From NCBI GenBank assembly GCA_011041895.1, contig DRAE01000042.1, positions 1-7,924 on the forward strand: a DNA stretch of 7,924 nucleotides. The letters are read 5' to 3'. A program made the translations under genes and the position numbers. Position 1 is the first letter of the stretch; each line of letters begins with the position of its first letter. This stretch comes from Candidatus Bathyarchaeota archaeon (GTDB taxonomy: Archaea; Thermoproteota; DRAE01). The notes under the pieces were generated by a model. It was not told where the DNA came from and ran no database searches. It worked only from the letters and a program-made list of their open reading frames with translations. This document shows positions 1 to 5,102 of this stretch, one piece after another.

Positions 1-243
1 ATTCTACTCTCAGGTGGAAACTTTGAGTGGAAACGGCCAGAAAAGTTCAAGGATGTGGCAGTTGACTCACCTACAAAAATAAAGCTGTTGCTAAAGGAGA
101 AGGGAATTGAGAAAGTTGACGTTGAAATGACGAGGGAGCCAAAATATAGTGTATGGAGAGGATGCATAGTTTATGGATATGCTGTCCCAGATACATATAA
201 ATGGACATGGGAGAGAATGGAGGGGTGGCTCATCCTCCACTAG
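1..243 (+). CDS. Crenactin (archaeal actin homologue), C-terminal 80 residues, 5' end outside window
   Basis: The reading frame is open from base 1, so this is the 3' end of a longer gene; the GTG at 55 is internal, not a start. The visible 80 residues match the end of an actin fold. LSGGNF at residues 3-8 corresponds to the LSGG nucleotide-binding loop of actin, and EPKYSVWRG near residues 48-56 corresponds to the ERKYSVWIGG segment of eukaryotic actin, followed by a WERMEGW C-terminal helix. Crenactin polymerises into actin-like double-helical filaments in the cytoplasm and is known from Thermoproteales, Korarchaeota and related TACK lineages. The end has an in-frame double stop, TAG at 241-243 and TAA at 247-249. 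The downstream arcadin-like gene supports crenactin over a generic Hsp70/MreB-type ATPase. Identity is firm; exact subfamily and full length cannot be seen. Confidence 0.9.
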   Translation: MLLSGGNFEWKRPEKFKDVAVDSPTKIKLLLKEKGIEKVDVEMTREPKYSVWRGCIVYGYAVPDTYKWTWERMEGWLILH

Positions 244-252
244 GTGTAAACC

Positions 253-882
253 TTGCCCGCCCCCCTTCTTGACATGCTGAAGCAATACATGGAGGAGAAA
301 GGTTTTAGAGAAATTTCACATCACGAAGTATCGGATGTAAGCCTAGGAGAAGTACACGTATTCACAGATGGTAAAAAGTATGTGTGCGTGAGAATTCTAG
401 ACGATAAAGCTGTAACCGATAAACACCTCTTTCTCACAGGAATATTCGAGCTTCTCAGAGCAATGAACTTTTGCCATGAAGCCTATGTGCTGCTATCCCC
501 GCTCGTTGCAACGCAGTTAAACGATGAAGTCTTCGAGAAATTTGGAATAGGAGTTTTAATCGCATCAAGAGATGAAATACTGGAAGTGATCAGGGCAAGA
601 ACAAAGCCTCCAGTAGTATCAACAAACATAATCCTAGCAAGACTAGATCATCTATCACATCAGGTAAAATCCATAGAAGAGAAAATCTCGGAAATATTTG
701 ACAGAATAGACCAACTAGAGTCAACGGTAAGGGAAGCCCCCGTAGAAAGAGCAGAGCCTCAGATAACAATATCTGAGACAAAGCCAAGAAAGAAACCAGT
801 AAAGCCTAGAAGAGAGGGACTACCATCATTCTTTGAAGACAATCCATGGCTAGAAATACTCTCCAAGAGAGGCGAAGAATAA
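253..882 (+). CDS. Arcadin-2-like crenactin-binding protein (coiled coil plus C-terminal binding helix)
   Basis: This 209-residue protein lies 9 bases after the crenactin stop. I chose the TTG at 253 because GGTG at 243-246 sits 6 bases upstream as a Shine-Dalgarno site; the next in-frame ATG (274) has none. Layout: an alpha/beta N-domain (about 1-115), a heptad-like coiled coil (about 127-161, LDHLSHQVKSIEEKI), a Pro/Lys-rich linker (162-189), and a short C-terminal helix (about 190-209, with NPWLEILSKRG). Arcadin-2 of Pyrobaculum is of similar size, has a coiled coil, and binds crenactin monomers through its C-terminal helix, controlling filament assembly. Size, layout and adjacency all fit, so the same role is inferred here. 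The N-domain resembles a PD-(D/E)XK-like fold without catalytic residues (inference). Its stop overlaps the next start by one base. Confidence 0.75.
   Translation: MPAPLLDMLKQYMEEKGFREISHHEVSDVSLGEVHVFTDGKKYVCVRILDDKAVTDKHLFLTGIFELLRAMNFCHEAYVLLSPLVATQLNDEVFEKFGIGVLIASRDEILEVIRARTKPPVVSTNIILARLDHLSHQVKSIEEKISEIFDRIDQLESTVREAPVERAEPQITISETKPRKKPVKPRREGLPSFFEDNPWLEILSKRGEE
867..872 (+). promoter_or_regulatory. Shine-Dalgarno site for the small arcadin-3-like gene
   Basis: GAGAGG lies 9 bases before the ATG at 882, inside the last codons of the arcadin-2-like gene. It supports 882 over the earlier in-frame ATG at 846, and it suggests translational coupling, since the TAA of the upstream gene and this ATG share base 882. 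Confidence 0.5.
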
Positions 883-1151
883 TGCAGGCAACAATAAGAG
901 AAGTCCCAATAAGAAAACTGAAAATAGTAGTAGACCTAGAAAACCCACTAAACCCAGCACTAATCTATGAAGACTTCAGGGAAAAATACGGGGAAGAGCC
1001 AAAACCTCCCAGATACAAAGTCTTAAACTTAGAACTACTAGTATGCCCAGAAGACCAAAACGTCATACTAGCAAGCGAATGCTCAAAATGCCCAAGATTC
1101 ATAAGAAGGAGAAACGACAACATATACTGCAAAGAAACAGCCATGCTATAG
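882..1151 (+). CDS. Small four-cysteine protein of the crenactin cluster, possible arcadin-3
   Basis: This encodes 89 residues if translation starts at the ATG at 882, which overlaps the upstream stop as TAATG. An in-frame ATG at 846 exists but would put 12 extra codons inside the preceding gene. The N-terminal part has short beta-type stretches (about 9-18 and 45-54). The C-terminal part holds four cysteines, C55, C67, C70 and C83, spaced CX11CX2CX12C, which is a plausible zinc-binding cluster among basic residues (RRR at 75-77). No enzyme motif is visible. The call rests on its place in the operon: crenactin is usually accompanied by several small arcadins of unknown biochemical function. 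I cannot confirm from memory that arcadin-3 carries these cysteines, so it could also be a lineage-specific partner. No SMC/Rad50-like arcadin-4 follows. Confidence 0.55.
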   Translation: MQATIREVPIRKLKIVVDLENPLNPALIYEDFREKYGEEPKPPRYKVLNLELLVCPEDQNVILASECSKCPRFIRRRNDNIYCKETAML

Positions 1152-1180
1152 AACAACAATACCTTGCATATTTACTGGTT

Positions 1181-1216
1181 TTTGTATACAAATTTGTATA
1201 CAAATTTATATACAGC
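1181..1216 (+). promoter_or_regulatory. Tandem palindromic operator and TATA box of vapBC
   Basis: TTTGTATACAAA, a perfect 12-bp palindrome, occurs at 1181-1192 and again, directly abutting, at 1193-1204. A third degenerate copy (TTTATATACAGC) follows at 1205-1216. The third copy contains TTTATATA at 1205-1212, a good archaeal TATA box; with the usual spacing, transcription would begin near 1234, about 8 bases before the vapB GTG. No clear Shine-Dalgarno site is present. The 12-bp period puts successive sites on nearly the same face of the helix, which suits cooperative binding of ribbon-helix-helix dimers. The natural reading is autorepression by VapB blocking TBP. The T-run at 1179-1183 may also help end transcription of the arcadin operon. 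Confidence 0.75.
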
Positions 1217-1242
1217 TCCGCAGTTGGTACTTATGATGTAAC

Positions 1243-1467
1243 GTGAGAACCGAGACACTAAGCATCAGAATAAGAAAGGACTTAAAGGATAAAATGAGAA
1301 AGGTCAAGATAGATTGGAGAAAAGAGATTGAAGGGTTTATAGAGTCAAAAATTAGAGAAATTGAAGCTAAGGAGATCATCGATTACATATCGTCTATTAC
1401 TGCCAGCATTCCAGCATCTAGTGAGCCGGCTTGGAAGTCTATTAGAGAATATCGGGAGAGAGGATAA
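1243..1467 (+). CDS. vapB: VapB-type ribbon-helix-helix antitoxin
   Basis: This 74-residue protein begins at a GTG. Residues 2-9 (RTETLSIR) form the DNA-binding beta strand of a ribbon-helix-helix fold, followed by helix A (about 11-21) and helix B (about 24-42). The tail (about 44-74, ending PAWKSIREYRERG) is the part that would wrap around and inhibit the toxin. RHH antitoxins bind palindromic operators as dimers, and the promoter just upstream has exactly such repeats. The stop overlaps the start of the PIN-domain toxin by one base (TAATG), a typical toxin-antitoxin arrangement. The start is chosen because the strand motif begins immediately after it and the predicted transcript starts only a few bases earlier. 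Confidence 0.85.
   Translation: MRTETLSIRIRKDLKDKMRKVKIDWRKEIEGFIESKIREIEAKEIIDYISSITASIPASSEPAWKSIREYRERG
1454..1463 (+). promoter_or_regulatory. Shine-Dalgarno site for vapC
   Basis: GGGAGAGAGG within the last vapB codons places GGGAG 8 bases before the vapC ATG at 1467. With the one-base stop/start overlap, this points to coupled translation of antitoxin and toxin. Confidence 0.5.
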
Positions 1468-1883
1468 TGTATGTCGTTGACGCAAGCATATATGCAAGCG
1501 TTATAGTCAAAGATCAGTTCAGTCAAAAATCAAGAAAATTCCTTGAGGAAAACATTGGCTCCCTGCTAACACTGGATCTAGCCATAGTGGAAACTGCAAA
1601 TGCACTTTGGAAGCATACATTTTTACTGAAGAGAATACCGGAGTCTACATCAAGAAAATTGGCTAAAAGCATTAACCCTCTAATAGAGAACACCTCAAAA
1701 ATTTATCCGTCAAAAAACTTGATTGGAGATGCTCTGCAGGTAGCTTTTAGGTATGGGATCACTGTATATGATGCACTATACCTTGCACTAGCATTTAACA
1801 TGAACTGTCCTCTAACAACGCTGGATGAATCCTTGAGCAAGAAATTACGTGATAAAGTATCCAATATCAGACTATTAGCCTAA
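1467..1883 (+). CDS. vapC: VapC-type PIN-domain toxin ribonuclease
   Basis: This 138-residue protein is a complete PIN domain of normal length. The four acidic metal-binding residues are present: D5 in the opening VVDAS strand, E42 in VETANALW, D102 in VYDALYLALA, and D120 in TTLDESL. Such enzymes are Mg/Mn-dependent RNases that cleave tRNA, rRNA or mRNA when released from the antitoxin, slowing growth under stress or stabilising the locus. Nothing looks damaged, so the toxin is probably active. The gene starts inside the vapB stop codon and ends in a short T-rich spacer, convergent with the creatininase-family gene. The RNA target cannot be predicted from sequence alone. Confidence 0.9.
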   Translation: MYVVDASIYASVIVKDQFSQKSRKFLEENIGSLLTLDLAIVETANALWKHTFLLKRIPESTSRKLAKSINPLIENTSKIYPSKNLIGDALQVAFRYGITVYDALYLALAFNMNCPLTTLDESLSKKLRDKVSNIRLLA

Positions 1884-1887
1884 TGTC

Positions 1888-1930
1888 TATATTTTTAAGT
1901 TGCATTTTGAACCTGCATAAGTTAAATTTT
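1888..1930 (+). terminator. Possible T-rich terminator after vapC
   Basis: The 60-base gap between the convergent vapC and creatininase-family genes has several short T-runs on the + strand (1892-1896, 1905-1908, 1927-1930) and no clear hairpin. Archaeal RNA polymerase ends on such U-rich tracts, so this is the likely end of the vapBC transcript. I see no matching T-run for the opposite strand. Confidence 0.35.
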
Positions 1931-1943
1931 AGTTGATTTGCCT

Positions 1944-2735
1944 CTAAAGTTGTGTCTGGGATTTGCATAGCTTTCTTATAAAGATTGCCAAGTTCTCTAT
2001 GTAGGCTTTTAGCATTTTCTCTCCTTTTTTCTTGTCAGCTTTCCATGGGTATCCCATGTACCCTAGTTCGCTTATCTGTTTCACGTTTATTGCATAATAG
2101 TCTATTCGGTCTCCAGATGGTATTCTCCCAATTTCCAGTAGTTCAGGCTTAAAAGGCTTCTTACTAGTTTTTTCTATTTCCTTGACTTTGACTAGTTTTT
2201 CTCTGTTTGCTAGTGAAGTTGAAGTCTCGGACTCTCCAGCATGGATGTCATGTTCCTTTGACTCAAATATCTTCTCCTTTACGCTTTTCGCCAAGCCCAT
2301 TAGATCTGTTCCAATGAAGACTTCCGGATGCCTGTACTTTATTATCTGGCATGCAACCTGTATCGATGGAGTGTTTCCACCATGGCCGTTTATAATCAGT
2401 ATCCTTTTAACTCCATGCTTTATGAGAGACCCGCATATATCAACTAGCATGTCTATCAATGTTTTAGGTGAGAGCGTTACTGTGCCGGGGAAATCCATGT
2501 GATGCATTGATACTCCATAGTTTATAGTTGGAGCCACGAGTGGCCATACATCGTTTAAAAGTCTCTTAGCCACTTCATTGCACACATACTCTGCATCATA
2601 GGCGTCAGTATCCATTGGAAGATGAGGGCCATGCTGCTCAAGTGAGCCGATTGGAATTAAAACGATACTGTTCACCTTTTCAAGCCATTCAGCAAATTCA
2701 GACCATGTCATTTCTCCAATTCTAAACTTTCTCAT
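1944..2735 (-). CDS. Creatininase-family metal-dependent amidohydrolase
   Basis: This 263-residue protein has the full set of family motifs: PIGSLEQHGPHLPMDTDA (28-45) with metal ligands E33, H35 and D44, INGHGGN (115-121) with H118, and HAGESET (165-171) with E168. Members hydrolyse cyclic or linear amides. Known activities include creatinine to creatine, the ArfB formamide hydrolase of archaeal flavin/F420 biosynthesis, and MftE, which clips the mycofactocin precursor. Which applies here cannot be told; in an archaeon, an ArfB-like role is the leading guess. The length fits single-domain members. It is the second gene of an operon with the methyltransferase upstream: only 6 bases separate them, and the upstream stop codon lies within its Shine-Dalgarno site. 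Confidence 0.88.
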   Translation of the reverse strand: MRKFRIGEMTWSEFAEWLEKVNSIVLIPIGSLEQHGPHLPMDTDAYDAEYVCNEVAKRLLNDVWPLVAPTINYGVSMHHMDFPGTVTLSPKTLIDMLVDICGSLIKHGVKRILIINGHGGNTPSIQVACQIIKYRHPEVFIGTDLMGLAKSVKEKIFESKEHDIHAGESETSTSLANREKLVKVKEIEKTSKKPFKPELLEIGRIPSGDRIDYYAINVKQISELGYMGYPWKADKKKGEKMLKAYIENLAIFIRKLCKSQTQL

Positions 2736-2741
2736 GGAAAT

Positions 2742-2749
2742 TCACCTCT
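2742..2749 (-). promoter_or_regulatory. Shine-Dalgarno site for the creatininase-family gene, containing the upstream stop
   Basis: On the - strand AGAGGTGA precedes the ATG at 2735 by 6 bases and is nearly a full match to the archaeal 16S rRNA 3' end. Its final TGA is the stop codon of the methyltransferase gene, so a terminating ribosome sits on the next initiation site. Confidence 0.75.
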
Positions 2750-3476
2750 TAACTCCCACAACCAGGGTTGCACCAAGTGACTCTAATCCCTCTTTTAAAG
2801 CAGTTTCCTTAAATCTGTTAAGCTCCTCTAAAAACTTCTCACAGGCATTAGGGAATTTCTCTCTAAGCTCCTTCACATACCATTCAATAATTTCATCAGG
2901 TACGGGCGTATCATTCACTAAAGCCCTCTCAATCTCAACCTCAAACCCTGCTACTGCTAGCTCCCTTGCTATAGCTGAGGCCTCAGGATAGTTCTCATGA
3001 TATTTTCCACTTTCAAGAGCCATCTTGGTTACAATATCCGTCAGCCAATATCTCAAGCTATGCCTGTCACGTACATGCCCATCAATTACACAGATTCTAC
3101 CTTTCCTCTTCAACACCCTACGGCACTCCATGAGAAGCAACTTCCTCTTCTCAGGAGGGATTTCATGGAATGTAAAGTGTATGACTATGAGTTCCATAGA
3201 TGCGCTCCTGAAAGGAAGCTTAGAAGCATCGCACTGTACAAGTGCAACTTCAACTGGAATTCTTTCACGTGCATTTGCTAAAGCGTTCTCGCATACATCT
3301 ATTGAAGCGATCACTCCATGAGTTATCTCATAGAGCTTACCTGCCGAGGAGCCACTTCCAGTAGCTATGTCAAGGCATTTAAAACAATTAGGCTTTACAG
3401 CCTCCCTCCAGACACTATCCCAGAAAACCGAGTGCCTTCTCCTATACTCTTCCACGGTTATCTTATTAGACATCAA
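2742..3476 (-). CDS. Class I SAM-dependent methyltransferase (UbiE/Methyltransf_11-like)
   Basis: This encodes 244 residues from the TTG at 3476, or 243 from the ATG at 3473, which I think more likely because ATG is adjacent. Motif I for SAM binding is CLDIATGSGSSAG (34-46), with the acidic residue of motif II in the SID segment (about 58-60), a CDASKLPF stretch typical of motif III, and HFTFHEIPPEKRKLLLMECRRVL followed by a KGRICVIDG strand. The fold is therefore Rossmann-type, soluble, and acts on a small molecule or protein; the substrate is not evident. The C-terminal third (about 160-235) is mostly helical and Glu/Lys-rich. It is the first gene of a two-gene - strand operon with the creatininase-family hydrolase, suggesting linked chemistry. 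Confidence 0.85.
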   Translation of the reverse strand: MMSNKITVEEYRRRHSVFWDSVWREAVKPNCFKCLDIATGSGSSAGKLYEITHGVIASIDVCENALANARERIPVEVALVQCDASKLPFRSASMELIVIHFTFHEIPPEKRKLLLMECRRVLKRKGRICVIDGHVRDRHSLRYWLTDIVTKMALESGKYHENYPEASAIARELAVAGFEVEIERALVNDTPVPDEIIEWYVKELREKFPNACEKFLEELNRFKETALKEGLESLGATLVVGVKR

Positions 3477-3498
3477 TTATTTTTCTGTGAGCCTCTAC

Positions 3499-3506
3499 AT
3501 TTTAAT
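3499..3506 (-). promoter_or_regulatory. Possible TATA box for the methyltransferase operon
   Basis: On the - strand TTAAAAT is centred about 29 bases before the ATG at 3473 in the 38-base divergent gap. This position would give a leaderless or nearly leaderless mRNA. No good TATA match stands at the right distance for the + strand gene at 3515; AATTATTTT at 3475-3483 is the best weak candidate. Confidence 0.35.
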
Positions 3507-3514
3507 GATTTACC

Positions 3515-4753
3515 ATGAACCGGGCATTAGCTTCCATCCTACTATTAGCACTGTGCTTTGCAGTGTGCACAGTAACTACAACTACTGTGACGGGACAGGA
3601 GGAGATACAGCTTGAGTGCCTCACAATAACAATAGATGAAATAGGCTTTGCAAATATAGAATATTCTCTTTCAGGACCCTATCCAAATGTATCCTTTGGA
3701 ATAGATGTATCACGTAGCTGCTTCAGTGAATGCCATGCAACGCTGATTGTAACACTAGGTGAGGACTCGAGAGCAAACTTATTCATAAGATATCCCTTCT
3801 CGCTTCCTCAATCCGAGGCAAACTCTAGAGCGTCTACGGTTCAAACAATATTCTCTGCAAGATTTTATGGAATATCATTTCAGAAAGTATCTGAATCACA
3901 TGAGCGAGGAGGCCACATATACGTATTTAATGGAAGCGGCGATTTTTCCATAGTTCCAAAGGTATTTGCAAATGCTACTCCCTCGAATGGACTCAAGAAG
4001 CTGATAAATGAAAACTGGATATACTCTTGCAAGAGGATATCCATCTCTTTTACAGTATCGGATGAAATCGTTCAGAGAGTATGTACAGTGTCAGTCAATG
4101 CTAGGATAGATAGTGGCCTTTCAGGCTCTGGTATTCACGTTTTTGATCTAAATGCGTTTTTCATGAGGTCAGGTTTCATACCTTTAATAAACTCGTCAAT
4201 CGTGATTATACTGCCTATGGGATCTACAGGGGTAAGCGTCGACTGTGGACAAGCATCCTATAGTGTAAGTGACAATACAATCGTAATCTCAAGTACTACT
4301 CCAATGGCTATATCCAATGTCATTGTCACATTCACCTACGACTTTAAGCCTAAAGACTTCACTCCACCAACAGTTGAAATATTAAGCCCTGAAAATGGCA
4401 GTACAGTGCAAGGGACTGTTAAAATAATCGTAAATGTCAACGACGATTATGGCGTAGACAGAGTAGAAATCTACTTAAACGGTACCATGGTAGGTGTCCT
4501 ATCAAGTCCCCCATGGGAGTTTAGCTTGGATACAAGCAAACTAGATGATGGAACATATATCCTAGAGGTAACAGCATATGATGAAGTTGGGAACTCGAAC
4601 TCTCAAACAATCATTATAAAAGTAAGCAATAAATCTCAAGTAAGTCCTTCACCACTTTCATTCAATTTGTCAACAATGCTTATTATATGTGTTGCCGTAG
4701 CAGTAATTATTGCCCTAGCAATGTTGGCTGTTAAAAAGATTAGGAGGGGATAA
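3515..4753 (+). CDS. Secreted, membrane-anchored surface protein with Ig-like domain
   Basis: This 412-residue protein has a Sec-type signal peptide at 1-28 (basic MNR, hydrophobic core LASILLLALCFAVC, then a Thr-rich end at TVTG). A beta-rich region of about 250 residues follows, with scattered cysteines that I do not recognise. Residues 284-372 form a bacterial Ig-like domain of the Big_9 kind (PPTVEILSPENGSTV start, DRVEIYLNG middle, LEVTAYDEVGN end). A single membrane helix lies at about 387-406, followed by KKIRRG on the cytoplasmic side. Eight N-X-S/T sequons are visible in the exported part, fitting archaeal N-glycosylation. It is thus a type I surface protein facing outside, perhaps in adhesion or envelope binding. 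It is followed after one base by the cupin gene. No enzyme motif is seen. Confidence 0.8.
   Translation: MNRALASILLLALCFAVCTVTTTTVTGQEEIQLECLTITIDEIGFANIEYSLSGPYPNVSFGIDVSRSCFSECHATLIVTLGEDSRANLFIRYPFSLPQSEANSRASTVQTIFSARFYGISFQKVSESHERGGHIYVFNGSGDFSIVPKVFANATPSNGLKKLINENWIYSCKRISISFTVSDEIVQRVCTVSVNARIDSGLSGSGIHVFDLNAFFMRSGFIPLINSSIVIILPMGSTGVSVDCGQASYSVSDNTIVISSTTPMAISNVIVTFTYDFKPKDFTPPTVEILSPENGSTVQGTVKIIVNVNDDYGVDRVEIYLNGTMVGVLSSPPWEFSLDTSKLDDGTYILEVTAYDEVGNSNSQTIIIKVSNKSQVSPSPLSFNLSTMLIICVAVAVIIALAMLAVKKIRRG
4743..4750 (+). promoter_or_regulatory. Strong Shine-Dalgarno site for the cupin gene
   Basis: GGAGGGGA overlaps the last codons of the surface-protein gene, with GGAGG ending 7 bases before the ATG at 4755. 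It fixes the cupin start and suggests that both genes share one mRNA. Confidence 0.75.
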
Positions 4754-4754
4754 G

Positions 4755-5102
4755 ATGGGATATATAGTTCATCAGAGGAAGGTTAAAAAGGAGTTTGTTC
4801 ATGTAGAAGGCTGTAAGGATACGTATATACAGTGGCTTATTGACGAGAAAGTTGGTGCAAAGAACTTTGCAATGAGAAGGTTCACCGTCATGCCTGGAGG
4901 CTACACTCCACTACACAGGCATCCAGGGGAACATGAAATATACATTTTAAGGGGAAAGGCCCTTGTAAGGCTTGGCGACGAGGAATATGAGGTTCGAGCG
5001 GGGCATGCCATATTTATTCCATCGAATGAATTACATCAGATAAAAAATGTTGGAGATACTCCACTGATATTCCTTTGCATGATAGGTTACGAGCGAGGTT
5101 AA
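4755..5102 (+). CDS. Small single-domain cupin protein
   Basis: This 115-residue protein is a single beta-barrel cupin (Cupin_2 type). Motif 1 reads GGYTPLHRHPGEHEIYILRG (48-67), giving metal-ligand candidates H54, H56 and E61 (H60 is an extra nearby His). Motif 2 runs from about 83 to 98 (GHAIFIPSNELHQIKN) with H94. A metal-bound cytoplasmic protein is expected. Cupins range from isomerases and dioxygenases to sugar- or ligand-binding regulators, and this short form gives no clue to the substrate. Its start lies one base after the stop of the Ig-like surface protein, and its stop overlaps the convergent transporter stop by four bases. Classification is secure; function is not. Confidence 0.85.
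   Translation: MGYIVHQRKVKKEFVHVEGCKDTYIQWLIDEKVGAKNFAMRRFTVMPGGYTPLHRHPGEHEIYILRGKALVRLGDEEYEVRAGHAIFIPSNELHQIKNVGDTPLIFLCMIGYERG

Noticed and set aside
55..243. A complete 62-residue gene starting at GTG 55
   Set aside because: The same frame is open back to base 1 and encodes actin motifs before 55, so this is only the end of crenactin.
846..881. Start of the small arcadin-like gene at ATG 846
   Set aside because: It would lie inside the arcadin-2-like gene, and the ATG at 882 has a Shine-Dalgarno site and the usual TAATG overlap.
1181..1216. Start of a CRISPR or tandem-repeat array
   Set aside because: The units are 12-bp palindromes with no spacers and only three copies, placed at a promoter; an operator explains them better.
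1043..1246. A + strand open frame of 67 residues overlapping the small arcadin-like gene and the vapB promoter
   Set aside because: It is basic, has no recognisable pattern, and lies mostly over the four-cysteine gene in another frame.
2182..2502. A + strand open frame inside the creatininase-family gene
   Set aside because: The opposite strand carries all family motifs, so this is an antisense shadow.
2997..3321. Two + strand open frames inside the methyltransferase gene
   Set aside because: They are antisense to clear SAM-binding motifs and have no start signals.
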